64,000 bases of DNA from Ga0077527 sp964533495 (GTDB lineage: Bacteria > Pseudomonadota > Gammaproteobacteria > Burkholderiales > SG8-41): assembly GCA_964533495.1 (NCBI GenBank), contig CAZHJU010000008.1:31719-95718 (forward strand), in the 5' to 3' direction. A program made the translations under genes and the position numbers. How positions within the stretch are numbered: the stretch's first letter is position 1; each line of letters begins with the position of its first letter. The notes under the pieces were generated by a model. The model made no database searches. It saw only the letters and a list, made by a program, of their open reading frames with translations, and was not told the origin of the DNA. Positions 1 through 7,837 of the stretch are shown here, one piece after another.

Positions 1-1268
1 GGGTGCGCGAATTCGGTTATGCCGAAGTCCGCGCCCGCGGCCACACGGCGCTGCTGAAGGACATCCAGGACCGCGTCACGGCGGACGGCCACGGCATGCT
101 CGACGTGTGGATGAGCCACGGCGACAAGGTCATCGAAATGCCGCCGGGCTTCAGGTTGATGGCGAGCAACGCGACCTGCCCGGTCGCCGGCATGGCCGAC
201 GAGGCGCGGAAGTTCTATGCCGTGCAGTTCCACCCCGAGGTCACGCACACGCCGCAGGGCAGGGCGCTGCTCGAACGCTTCGTGCTCGGCATCTGCGGGC
301 TGTCCGGCGACTGGAGCATGCCCGACTACGTCGAAGAGGCGGTTGCGCGCATCCGTGGCGAGGTCGGCGGTGACGAGGTCGTGCTGGGCCTTTCCGGCGG
401 CGTCGACTCCTCGGTGGCGGCCGCGCTGATCCACCGGGCGATCGGCAAGCAGCTGACCTGCGTGTTCGTCGACAACGGCCTGCTGCGCCTGAACGAGGCG
501 GAGCAGGTCATGGACACTTTCGCGCGCAACCTCGGCGTGAAGGTCGTGCACGTCGACGCCCGCGCCCAGTTCATGGGCCATCTGGCCGGAGTCACCGATC
601 CCGAGCAGAAGCGCAAGATCATCGGCCGCGAATTCGTCGAAGTATTCCAAGCCGAATCCGCGAAGCTGCCGAACGCGAAATGGCTGGCGCAGGGCACGAT
701 CTATCCGGACGTTATCGAGTCGGCCGGCGCCAAGACCAAGAAGGCGCACACCATCAAGTCGCACCACAACGTCGGCGGCCTGCCGGACACGCTGCACCTG
801 AAGCTGCTGGAGCCGCTGCGCGAGCTGTTCAAGGATGAGGTGCGCGAACTGGGGCTCGCGCTGGGGCTGCCGCGCGACATGGTATTCCGGCATCCCTTCC
901 CCGGACCGGGGCTCGGCGTTCGCATCCTCGGCGAGGTCAAGGCACAGTACGCCGATCTGCTGCGGGAAGCCGACGCGATTTTCATCGATGAATTGCGTGC
1001 ATCCGGCTGGTATGACAAGACCGCGCAGGCTTTTGCGGTGTTCCTGCCGGTCAAGTCGGTGGGCGTGATGGGCGATGGCCGCACGTACGAATACGTCGTC
1101 GCGCTGCGCGCAGTGCAGACCACGGATTTCATGACCGCGCACTGGGCCGAACTGCCGTACAGCCTGCTGGCCAAGGTGTCGAACCGCATCATCAACGAGG
1201 TGCGCGGCATCAACCGCGTGGTCTACGACATTTCGGGCAAGCCGCCGGCGACCATCGAGTGGGAGTGA
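1..1268 (+). CDS. guaA: GMP synthase (glutamine-hydrolysing), 3' part; gene starts outside the window
   Basis: Last step of GMP synthesis: amination of XMP using glutamine and ATP in the cytoplasm. About 421 of the usual ~520 residues are present. The fragment begins inside the glutamine amidotransferase domain; its late catalytic motif QFHPEVTH (His and Glu of the triad) is visible. It continues into the ATP-pyrophosphatase domain with the PPi loop SGGVDSS and ends with the GMP-synthase dimerisation domain, whose C-terminus KPPATIEWE is typical of the family. The GTG at base 3 is an internal valine codon, not a start. The 3' end of guaA is a known integration site for genomic islands, and accessory remnants follow directly here. 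Confidence 0.97.
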   Translation, partial: VREFGYAEVRARGHTALLKDIQDRVTADGHGMLDVWMSHGDKVIEMPPGFRLMASNATCPVAGMADEARKFYAVQFHPEVTHTPQGRALLERFVLGICGLSGDWSMPDYVEEAVARIRGEVGGDEVVLGLSGGVDSSVAAALIHRAIGKQLTCVFVDNGLLRLNEAEQVMDTFARNLGVKVVHVDARAQFMGHLAGVTDPEQKRKIIGREFVEVFQAESAKLPNAKWLAQGTIYPDVIESAGAKTKKAHTIKSHHNVGGLPDTLHLKLLEPLRELFKDEVRELGLALGLPRDMVFRHPFPGPGLGVRILGEVKAQYADLLREADAIFIDELRASGWYDKTAQAFAVFLPVKSVGVMGDGRTYEYVVALRAVQTTDFMTAHWAELPYSLLAKVSNRIINEVRGINRVVYDISGKPPATIEWE

Positions 1269-1379
1269 TCTAAGGTCGTTTCAGACCATCTCGCTCTGCA
1301 CCAAGAGTCGTGCGATCCCGTTGATTGGTAGGGATTATTTTCATTCTTGAAAATCCGTTTTCAAGGCCGATTCTTCGAT

Positions 1380-1613
1380 ATGATAGCCGAGCTTCTCAAG
1401 CTCAATGAGAAGACCGCCTACAAACTTGCTTTCGCGGGCGAGATTCCAGGCTTTAAGGTCAGCGGATCGTGGCGCTTCGAGCGGCAAAAAATCACAAACT
1501 GGATAAAGCGCAAGGTAGAAGAGCAGCAGGGGGCAACGGGGGAGCATGATGAACGAAGCGGACACATGCCGAAAATTCGTCGTGCCCAAGCTGCAATCGG
1601 CAGGGTGGGATAA
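1380..1613 (+). CDS. Excisionase-like helix-turn-helix protein
   Basis: Small DNA-binding protein of the MerR/excisionase HTH_17 type. The stretch AELLKLNEKTAYKLAFAGEI followed by PGFKVSGSWRF matches the usual helix-turn-helix plus wing of this family. ATG 1380 is proposed; a TTG at 1347 would add 11 residues without family similarity. Family members normally start with a few more residues before the first helix, so the 5' end may be damaged. The tail after about residue 48 looks unstructured and overlaps the downstream hsdR fragment in another frame. Small HTH genes of this kind are found both in mobile elements and next to type I restriction genes. Function here is inferred. Confidence 0.55.
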   Translation: MIAELLKLNEKTAYKLAFAGEIPGFKVSGSWRFERQKITNWIKRKVEEQQGATGEHDERSGHMPKIRRAQAAIGRVG

Positions 1614-1917
1614 CGAACCCCATTCCATCGCCGAGCAGCGCACCATTACGGATGGCCGCGTCATTCCCGTGGGTAAAGGCTTTGTCCGCAAGCCGCCTAA
1701 GCGGGTGGACTATCTGCTGCGCTACACGCGGGACTTCCCGCTTGCCGTGGTCGAAGCGAAGGCCAGCTACAAATCCGCGACCGATGCTGTTCAGCAGGCC
1801 CGCGACTATGCGGAAATCCTCAGTCTCAAATACGCTTCCACGGCAGCAGGCGCGGCTGCTGGAACATCACGGCCGGGTTGCGGAAGCCGTTCTCGATCGT
1901 GCCGGTGCGCAGGGTGA
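1546..1917 (+). pseudogene. hsdR: hsdR 5' fragment (type I restriction endonuclease R subunit), truncated
   Basis: The first ~95 codons encode the N-terminal nuclease domain of a type I restriction R subunit. TDGRVIPVGKGFVRKPPKRV, then DYLLRY and FPLAVVEAKA carry the conserved Asp and Glu-x-Lys of the PD-(D/E)XK fold. The start is ATG 1546 or ATG 1549, with a GGGGGAG just upstream. Similarity stops near base 1832, after YAEILSLKYA. The rest of the frame to the stop at 1917 is antisense to a truncated ABC ATPase gene and is not HsdR. A complete HsdR has roughly 800-1000 residues, so the helicase part is missing. No hsdM or hsdS is visible. Confidence 0.8.
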
Positions 1918-2080
1918 GCAGGCCGGCGGCAAGGTGCAGCAGCGTCGTCTTGCCGCAGCCGGAGGGGCCGATCAGGGCCAGCACGCGGCCGGCCGGCAGC
2001 ACGAGATCGATGTCTTCGAGGACGGTTTTCAGGGCATAGGCGTGGCCGACGCCGGAAAAGCGCAGTTCAGGCGCGTTCAT
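1826..2080 (-). pseudogene. ABC transporter ATPase (NitT/TauT/SsuB-like), 3'-truncated
   Basis: N-terminal 80 residues of a nitrate/sulfonate-type ABC ATPase: Walker A GPSGCGKTTLL and the Q-loop VMFQQPRLLPW are present. Everything after the Q-loop is lost (signature motif, Walker B, H-loop). Similarity ends at about base 1838, where hsdR-derived sequence begins on the other strand, so the last few residues of the frame are chimeric. The start at 2080 overlaps the end of the permease gene by 14 bases, as expected for the last gene of a permease-ATPase operon. As it stands it cannot make a working ATPase, so the transporter would need a partner encoded elsewhere, unless the junction is an assembly fault. 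Confidence 0.8.
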
Positions 2081-2867
2081 GGTCCGCTTCGCGCCAGCGC
2101 TCCACCTCGCGCTTGACCGGTTCCAGCAGCAGGTATTCCACCGCCAGCAGCAGGCCGACGACGGCGCCGATCCAGGCCAGCGTCGAAGCGGTGTCGAGAT
2201 GCGAGCGGCTGACGGCCAGCGCGGCGCCGACGCCGTCGCTGGAAGAGAGCAACTCGGCCATGACGACCACTTTCCACGAGGTGCCGAGCGCCGTGATCCA
2301 GGCTGGGAAAAGGTAGGACACCACGTGCGGCAGGTAGAGGTCGAAGAGTTTCATGGCGAGCGGCAGGCGGAACGCGCGCGCCATGTCCTTCAGATGATGG
2401 TCGAGCGTGCGCGCGCCCTGCAGGGCGCCAACGAACACCACGGGGAAGCAGGCGATGAAGACGGTGAACACCGGTGTGCCGTCGCCGGTGCCGAACCACA
2501 GCATGGCCAGCACCAGCCAGGCGATCGGCGGCGTGCCGAGCAGCACGGTGACCAGCGGGCGCGACATCATCGAGGCCGTCATCGAGACGCCGGCGGCCAG
2601 ACCGAGCAGGCTGCCGGCGGCGACTGCCAGGGCCAGCCCGGCCAATGCGCGGCGCGCGGTGACGGCCAGTTCCGGCCAGGCGACGCCGGAATCGACGAGG
2701 CCGGCGAGCGTGGTGAAGGTGCTCGCCGGATCGGGCAGGATCAGCGCGCCGTAGTGGGCGCTGGCGCCCTCCCAGGCTGCCAGCAGCAGGAACAGGCTGG
2801 CGAGGGCTCCCCAGCCGCTCCACAGATAGGCCGGCAGCCCGGTCAGCCATGCACGCAATAAACTCAT
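2067..2867 (-). CDS. ABC transporter inner-membrane permease (BPD_transp_1, NitT/TauT type)
   Basis: 266-residue permease of the nitrate/taurine/sulfonate class, with about six hydrophobic segments and a central binding-protein-dependent transport domain. The EAA-type loop that contacts the ATPase is around ARAFRLPLAMKLFDLYLPHV. The ATG at 2867 is inside the 3' end of the binding-protein gene (stop at 2864), giving a four-base overlap and likely translational coupling. The open frame continues upstream through the binding-protein gene, but that part is a shadow. It works with the periplasmic binding protein upstream and the truncated ATPase downstream; the substrate is not evident. Confidence 0.88.
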   Translation of the reverse strand: MSLLRAWLTGLPAYLWSGWGALASLFLLLAAWEGASAHYGALILPDPASTFTTLAGLVDSGVAWPELAVTARRALAGLALAVAAGSLLGLAAGVSMTASMMSRPLVTVLLGTPPIAWLVLAMLWFGTGDGTPVFTVFIACFPVVFVGALQGARTLDHHLKDMARAFRLPLAMKLFDLYLPHVVSYLFPAWITALGTSWKVVVMAELLSSSDGVGAALAVSRSHLDTASTLAWIGAVVGLLLAVEYLLLEPVKREVERWREADHERA

Positions 2868-3877
2868 TTCCCCCCGTAATAGAAATCGTCCGGCGGCAGC
2901 CTGCCGCCGACCAGCGCCGGCTGGCGGGCGTGCAACTGGCCGAAGAAGAATTCCAGTTCCGGCCGCGCCTCGCGCGCCGGCACGAAAGCGGTGTTGTCGG
3001 CGCGCACCGAATCGGCGACGCCTTCCGCCGTCAGCATGTCGACGTGCTTCGCCACCATGGCGCCGCACTCGTCCGGCTTCGCTTCGCACCACTGCAGCGA
3101 GGCGGCGTAGGCTTGCTGGAAGCGCTCGACCAGTGCCGGATTTCCGAGCGCCTGGCCCATGGCGGCGATGCCGGCCTGCGGGATGCGCGCCGGACGGGCG
3201 AACAGCCGACCCCATTCGCGCTGCAGGTCGACGCTGCGGTGCAGCTCGGGCGCGATGAGGCTGGCCGGGAAGGACTTGGTCTTCCGCAGCGCCATCGACA
3301 CGCCCGGCTCGGAGAGCAGAGCGTGATCGGCGCGGCGCATGACCAGGAGCTGCATGGCGTCCAGGGGCGTGGCGACGTAGCGCAGCCTGAAGTCGCGCTT
3401 CGGATCGAGACCGGCCTTTTCGGCCAGCGTATGGAAGACGATGTCCGGCATGTCGGCACGGAAGGGCATCACCACCTCCTTGCCCTTGAAATCGGCCAGC
3501 GTCTTCGCGCCGCCGTCGCGCGACACCAGCCACAGCACGCCCCAGGTGGAGACGTTGACCAGCCGCAGGCGCACGCCCCGGTTATAGAGGTTGGCGGCGA
3601 CGTTGGTCGGCATGGCGATGAAGTCGATGCCCGCCTTGTCGTTGACGGCCAGCACGCGCAGCTGGTCGGGGTTCTTCCAGGGCACGAATTCGACGTGCTC
3701 GGCGACATCCTTCAGCGCGCCGCTCTCGGCAATGTGGATGAGCGGATAGGAAACGGCGGCGAAGGGTCCGGCAAGAACGAGCTTCGGCAGGCGCTCGCCG
3801 GCGGCATGCGCGCCGTGGGAAAGCAACGCTGCGACCGCCAGCAGGCAGCCGCCGAGGACATGGCGCAGCCGGCGCAT
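2864..3877 (-). CDS. Periplasmic substrate-binding protein of a NitT/TauT-type ABC transporter
   Basis: 337 residues with a clear signal peptide (RRLRHVLGGCLLAVAALLSH, cleavage probably after AHA). The mature part has an NMT1/SsuA-like binding fold, for example DFIAMPTNVAANLYNRG and the later ADHALLSEPGVSMALR. It would capture a small ligand in the periplasm for the permease encoded next. The ATG (3875-3877) overlaps the stop of the TonB receptor gene as TGATG, so the receptor, binding protein, permease and ATPase form one coupled operon. The coupling to a TonB receptor and a Fur-like site suggests a metal- or iron-related ligand rather than nitrate or taurine; that is inference. Confidence 0.85.
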   Translation of the reverse strand: MRRLRHVLGGCLLAVAALLSHGAHAAGERLPKLVLAGPFAAVSYPLIHIAESGALKDVAEHVEFVPWKNPDQLRVLAVNDKAGIDFIAMPTNVAANLYNRGVRLRLVNVSTWGVLWLVSRDGGAKTLADFKGKEVVMPFRADMPDIVFHTLAEKAGLDPKRDFRLRYVATPLDAMQLLVMRRADHALLSEPGVSMALRKTKSFPASLIAPELHRSVDLQREWGRLFARPARIPQAGIAAMGQALGNPALVERFQQAYAASLQWCEAKPDECGAMVAKHVDMLTAEGVADSVRADNTAFVPAREARPELEFFFGQLHARQPALVGGRLPPDDFYYGGK

Positions 3878-5952
3878 CAGAAATTGCCCTTCCAGGTGAG
3901 GACCAGGCTGCGACCGGGCATGTGGATCTCCTGGCCGGAGATGCCTTCGGTCAGGTGTTCGTGGTATTCGCGGTCGAAGAGGTTCTTCGCGGCGATGCGC
4001 AGCGACTGGTTTTTCGCGTAGCGCCAGGTGGCGCCGACGTCGGCGGTGGCGAAGCCCGGGGTCTTGTTTTCGCTGCCGCGCGAGAAAACCGTCGCCACGC
4101 GGTCCTGCCCGCGCACGAAGCGGCCGGTGACGTCCATCGTCCAGTTCGGTGCGATGCCGCCCTCCCAGCCCAGGGACAATTCGTCGGCCGGCATCTGGAA
4201 CAGCGGCTCGCCGAGCTGGTTGTTGGTGCCGCGCACGAAGGAGAGGCCGGCCTTCAGCCAGTGGCCGTGCCAGGCCTGCCACTTGCCCTGGGCCTCGAAG
4301 CCGTGCAGGGTGACCTTGTCGATGTTCACCGTTTCCTTGCAGGCGGCGGCATTGGCCGGGCCGCAGACGGCGTTGGCGCGCGGCGTGCCGGAAATGTCGA
4401 GGCCGGACATGTAATCGGTGATGCGGTTGCGCCACAGCGCCACCTGGTAGCCGGCGCGCGCGCTGCTTCCCTTCAGGCCGATCTCGAACTGGGTCGAAAT
4501 CTCCGGCCTGATCTGCGGGTTGCCGGCGTAGTAGTAGCCGTCGCCGCGCGGCGAGGATTCGTAGCGCTCGCGCATCTCGCCGGCGCGGAATCCGCGCGAA
4601 AGGTTCGCATAGGGCCGCAGCAGCGGGGCGGCTTCGTAGATGGCGCCGAGGCTGCCGGAGAAGGCGCTGTCGCGGCGGTCGAGGTTGTTGGTGATCCGCA
4701 GCGCCGGATTGGCCGGATTGGCCATCGCGGCGGCTTCGCCCTTCACCATGTCGTGGCGCAGCGCGGCGAGCACGTTGAGCCTGCCGAAGCGCATGTCGTC
4801 CTGCAGGTACAGGCCAAAGGCGTTGATGCGGCCATCGGCGAAGGGGTCGCTGCGTGCAGCAACGAAGGCCGGCGGCGAAGAGAGGAATCGTTCAGGCGAG
4901 GCGCCCATTTTCCAGAGGTTCGTGCCGAAGGACAGCAGGTGCTGCGGATGCACCAGCCAGTCGGCCTTGGCGTCGAGGCCGTCGGTCGTGAAGAAGACGT
5001 GGGTCTGCGAGACGTCGAGGTTGCGCGCATTCGACCAGGCGTAGATGCGGCGTTCCATCTCCTGGCGGTAGACGCGGACGTCGAAGTTGAGCGGCGAATC
5101 GCCGCCGCCCCTGCGGTTGTAGCCGATCTCGGCCAGCGTACGCGTCTGCTTCGGCGAGTGCACCGTGGTGCTGGCCACCAGCGGGCTCGGGTGCGGCCGC
5201 GTCGAGCCGGGGTACCACACATCTTCATCCGTGTGCTGCTGCAGCGAGAAGCGCAGCTGCTGGGCGCCGTCGATGCGGAAGCGGTACTGGCCGATGAAGC
5301 TGTCGGAGTCGTAGCCCGTGCGGCCGACGCGGCCGTCCGGCGCCCTGTAGTCGTCGATGCGGGCGAGCGAGGCCCCGACCATCAGGGCGTGTTCGCCGCC
5401 GGAGACGTTCAAGACGCCGGTGCCGCGCATGCCGCGGCTGGCGGAATCGTAGCTTGCCGCCGTGCTGAACTTCACGCCCGGCTCGAAGCGAGCCTGCGGC
5501 AGCAGCACGTTGATGACGCCGCCGAGCGCACCGGTGCCGTAGAGCACCGAGGCGGGACCCTTGACGACTTCGATGCGCTCGGCGAGTCCCAGCGACATGA
5601 AGGAGGCAACGGCGCCCGCCGGCTGGGCGGAGTTGAGGCGCATGCCGTCGACCAGCAGCACCACGCTTTCTTTTTTCAGTCCGCGGATGACCGGATTCTG
5701 TCCCTGCGCGCCGTCGCTGGCGACGGCAAGTCCCGGTTCGCCGCGAAGGGCCTCTCCGGGATTCTGCGCATTGCGCCTGAGGAGCTCGTCGCGTTCGAGT
5801 GCGATCGTCGAAACAGGGGTTTCGAGATCTTCTGCCGCATAGCCCTTCGCGGTGACGTTGACGGGGGCTAAAACGGTTTCGGCGAAAACCGGGGTGCCGG
5901 CACAGAAAGCCAGAATGGCTGTGGCCAGCGTTCGCTTGTCGAGAGGGTGCAT
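3877..5952 (-). CDS. TonB-dependent outer-membrane receptor (heme/hemoglobin or copper receptor-like)
   Basis: 691-residue receptor. ATG 5952 is chosen because AGGAG lies just upstream and it begins a signal peptide (KRTLATAILAFCAGTPVFAE); an earlier ATG at 6012 adds 20 residues of no signal character. The plug domain carries NPVIRGLKKESVVLLVDGMR and VEVVKGPASVLYG-like sequence (here IEVVKGPASVLYGTGALGG), followed by a 22-strand-type barrel ending in a C-terminal Phe (LTWKGNF). A barrel loop has two cysteines (VCGPANAAAC). It imports a scarce ligand across the outer membrane using TonB energy. It heads the operon with the ABC genes, behind a Fur-like palindrome. Confidence 0.9.
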   Translation of the reverse strand: MHPLDKRTLATAILAFCAGTPVFAETVLAPVNVTAKGYAAEDLETPVSTIALERDELLRRNAQNPGEALRGEPGLAVASDGAQGQNPVIRGLKKESVVLLVDGMRLNSAQPAGAVASFMSLGLAERIEVVKGPASVLYGTGALGGVINVLLPQARFEPGVKFSTAASYDSASRGMRGTGVLNVSGGEHALMVGASLARIDDYRAPDGRVGRTGYDSDSFIGQYRFRIDGAQQLRFSLQQHTDEDVWYPGSTRPHPSPLVASTTVHSPKQTRTLAEIGYNRRGGGDSPLNFDVRVYRQEMERRIYAWSNARNLDVSQTHVFFTTDGLDAKADWLVHPQHLLSFGTNLWKMGASPERFLSSPPAFVAARSDPFADGRINAFGLYLQDDMRFGRLNVLAALRHDMVKGEAAAMANPANPALRITNNLDRRDSAFSGSLGAIYEAAPLLRPYANLSRGFRAGEMRERYESSPRGDGYYYAGNPQIRPEISTQFEIGLKGSSARAGYQVALWRNRITDYMSGLDISGTPRANAVCGPANAAACKETVNIDKVTLHGFEAQGKWQAWHGHWLKAGLSFVRGTNNQLGEPLFQMPADELSLGWEGGIAPNWTMDVTGRFVRGQDRVATVFSRGSENKTPGFATADVGATWRYAKNQSLRIAAKNLFDREYHEHLTEGISGQEIHMPGRSLVLTWKGNF

Positions 5953-6014
5953 GCCAGTCTCCTGAAGACGGTTGGAGCTGGCTGGCGGTGGCTGGCTGCT
6001 GAATGACGTCATTT

Positions 6015-6046
6015 TGCATAAATGAGAAGTATTCTTATTTGATGCA
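6015..6046. promoter_or_regulatory. Fur-box-like palindrome upstream of the TonB receptor operon
   Basis: The core AAATGAGAA-gta-TTCTTATTT (6020-6040) is a near-perfect inverted repeat closely resembling Fur boxes of the AATGAGAAT-n-ATTCTCATT type. The symmetry extends outward to TGCAT on the left and ATGCA on the right. It lies about 65-95 bp upstream of the proposed receptor start at 5952. This implies iron-responsive repression of the receptor/ABC operon. Confidence 0.6.
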
Positions 6047-6189
6047 AATCAAATGGCAGCCCGAAGTTTGGGAGATGCGGTGACGGAGCCGGATTCAGTG
6101 CGGAACATCGCACTCGACAGCATCGTGCATGGCGTCGAGTGCGATACAGAGAGTGTCGTGGCGGTAAAAATCAACGTATAAACGTTTAA

Positions 6190-6202
6190 AATAAACAGGT
6201 TA
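6190..6202 (+). promoter_or_regulatory. IHF-like site
   Basis: AATAAACAGGTTA differs from the IHF consensus WATCAA-N4-TTR at one position and is preceded by an AT-rich tract with a small inverted repeat (AACGT-ataa-ACGTT, 6171-6186 area). It lies in the 300-bp gap between the TonB receptor and the arsC-like gene, which otherwise holds only the Fur-like box; I see no gene in that gap. Confidence 0.35.
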
Positions 6203-6342
6203 TGTCGTTCGATACCAGTTCGATCGACGATAAAGCCGACGATAAAATGTCCGTATATGGAAAAGGGCTTTCGATGGAACGACGGTTTGCCGGAACCGTT
6301 GGTGACAGGGTGGGAATGAATTCCGGTAAAGGAGTCTGAAAT

Positions 6343-6696
6343 TTGGCCATTATGTTGTACGGCATACGCAACTGCGATACGGTCAAGAAGGCACGCGCCT
6401 GGCTCGATGACCGGAAAATCGAATATGGTTTCCACGACTACAAGGTCGCGGGCATCGACCGCGAGCGCCTGCAGGGCTGGTGCGGGGAACTGGGCTGGGA
6501 AACACTGCTCAACCGCGCCGGCACCACGTTTCGCAAGCTGCCGGAGGCCGAGAAGCAGGGGCTGGACGAGCGCAAGGCCGTGGATTTGATGCTGAAGCAG
6601 CCGTCGATGATCAGGCGGCCGGTTCTCGACACCGGCAAACAGAAACTGGTCGGCTTCAAGCCGGAACTTTACGAGCGCGCCGTGCGCAAAGGCTGA
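6343..6696 (+). CDS. ArsC/Spx-family reductase-like protein (YffB-like)
   Basis: 117-residue thioredoxin-fold protein of the ArsC family, closest in pattern to the YffB/Spx group: LYGIRNCDTVKKARAWL has a single active-site Cys11, with no CXXC. The C-terminal part has SMIRRPVLD, matching the conserved RRP of ArsC-like proteins. The start is taken at TTG 6343, because AAAGGAG (6328-6334) sits 8 bases upstream, a better spacing than for ATG 6352. Probably a glutathione-dependent thiol reductase; arsenate as substrate is not shown. The GTG of tadA follows six bases after the stop, so the two are probably cotranscribed. Confidence 0.85.
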   Translation: MAIMLYGIRNCDTVKKARAWLDDRKIEYGFHDYKVAGIDRERLQGWCGELGWETLLNRAGTTFRKLPEAEKQGLDERKAVDLMLKQPSMIRRPVLDTGKQKLVGFKPELYERAVRKG

Positions 6697-6702
6697 TCGC
6701 GC

Positions 6703-7158
6703 GTGAGCGAGGCCGCTTACATGCAGGAGGCGCTCCGGCTCGCGGCGCAGGCCGCGGCTGCCGGAGAGGTGCCGGTGGGTGCGGTGGTGGTGCGGGACGG
6801 CGCGATTGTCGGCCGCGGCTGCAACCGGCCCATCGCCGGAAACGATCCGACGGCGCATGCCGAAATCATGGCCATGCGCGATGCCGGCCAGGCGTTGGGC
6901 AATTACCGGCTTGCCGACTGCGATTTGTACGTGACGCTCGAACCCTGCGTGATGTGTTCCGGCGCGATCATGCATGCGCGCATCCGGCGGGTGGTCTACG
7001 GTGCGCGCGATCCCAAAACCGGTGCCTGCGGCAGCGCGATCGACCTGTTTGCGCAGCCGCAGCTCAATCATCACGCCGAAGTCAGCGGCGGCCTGCTGGC
7101 CGATGAGGCCGTGGCCCTGCTGCAGGATTTTTTTGCGAGGCGGCGCGGCAAAAATTGA
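6703..7158 (+). CDS. tadA: tRNA(Arg) adenosine-34 deaminase
   Basis: 151-residue zinc deaminase that converts adenosine-34 to inosine in the tRNA anticodon. Zinc and catalytic motifs are intact: His52-Ala-Glu54 (TAHAEIMAMRDA) and Pro-Cys82-x-x-Cys85 (EPCVMCSGA). The length is normal for the family. GTG start at 6703. The stop codon overlaps the TTG of the following L,D-transpeptidase gene, suggesting an operon arsC-like, tadA, ldt. Confidence 0.95.
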   Translation: MSEAAYMQEALRLAAQAAAAGEVPVGAVVVRDGAIVGRGCNRPIAGNDPTAHAEIMAMRDAGQALGNYRLADCDLYVTLEPCVMCSGAIMHARIRRVVYGARDPKTGACGSAIDLFAQPQLNHHAEVSGGLLADEAVALLQDFFARRRGKN

Positions 7159-7634
7159 ACATCGCCATCAACATCGGATCGCAGCGCCTGGAACTGCATG
7201 ACGGCCGGGACGGCCTGTTGCAAAGTTATGCCATTTCCAGCGCATTGAAGGGCACCGGACAGCGCAAGGGCAGTTACTGTACGCCGCTGGGCCGGCACGT
7301 CGTCCGCGCCAGGATCGGTGCCGGCCAGCCGGAGAACACGGTGTTCGTCGGACGCCGGCCGACCGGGGAAATCTGGACGCCGGAACTGGCGGCGCAGTTT
7401 CCCGGGCGCGACTGGATTCTCACCCGCATCCTCTGGCTGTCCGGCTGCGAGGTCGGCTACAACCGGCTCGGCGATGTCGACACCATGCGCCGCTACATCT
7501 ACATCCACGGCAGCCCGGATAGGGTGAAGATGGGAGCGCCGGGATCCATCGGCTGCATACGGATGCGCAACCGGGACATCATCGATCTGTTCGACCGGGT
7601 TTCCGTCGGCACTTCTGTAAAAATATCAATATAA
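7155..7634 (+). CDS. L,D-transpeptidase (YkuD domain)
   Basis: 159 residues, essentially a bare YkuD catalytic domain. The active-site motif reads IYIHGSPDRVKMGAPGSIGC followed by IRMRN, with His118 and nucleophile Cys134. Such enzymes make 3-3 crosslinks or attach proteins to peptidoglycan in the periplasm. No signal peptide is visible in this frame, which is odd for a periplasmic enzyme. Upstream the frame overlaps tadA, so the protein may be exported another way or act on a cytoplasmic precursor. TTG start at 7155 is forced by the overlap with the tadA stop; no better start exists. Confidence 0.85.
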   Translation: MNIAINIGSQRLELHDGRDGLLQSYAISSALKGTGQRKGSYCTPLGRHVVRARIGAGQPENTVFVGRRPTGEIWTPELAAQFPGRDWILTRILWLSGCEVGYNRLGDVDTMRRYIYIHGSPDRVKMGAPGSIGCIRMRNRDIIDLFDRVSVGTSVKISI

Positions 7635-7645
7635 TCAAATAGTTA
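7633..7645 (+). promoter_or_regulatory. IHF-like site at the end of the L,D-transpeptidase gene
   Basis: AATCAAATAGTTA is an exact match to WATCAA-N4-TTR and touches the stop codon of the preceding gene. The gap 7635-7837 is AT-rich and presumably also holds the promoter of the SDR gene; I cannot assign -35 and -10 boxes with confidence. Confidence 0.4.
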
Positions 7646-7837
7646 CATATTCCACCTATTTCCATGCAACGCATCATGGCGCACGGAAGGGCTGGAATTT
7701 CTCATCCTTTTTTGTAAAAACCGTTTGAAAACATATAGATGTCGCTGGCATCCGCAATTATTGTGCATCGCGCCAGATTGGATTAAATTGTGCACCGCAA
7801 ACTGCCGTAACCGGCAGTCAACCCATAAAGGCGACGC

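Noticed and set aside
1833..1917. C-terminal tail of the hsdR frame as genuine protein
   Set aside because: These codons are the reverse complement of the ABC ATPase Q-loop region, so the tail is chimeric.
2868..3533. Upstream extension of the permease frame
   Set aside because: The frame runs through the binding-protein gene; membrane-protein sequence begins only at ATG 2867.
2849..5871. Long plus-strand open frames across the ABC/TonB operon
   Set aside because: They oppose well-supported minus-strand genes and have shadow-type composition with no motifs or ribosome sites.
6186..6386. Small minus-strand open frame in the TonB-arsC gap
   Set aside because: No ribosome site, no recognisable sequence, and it overlaps the start of the well-supported arsC-like gene.
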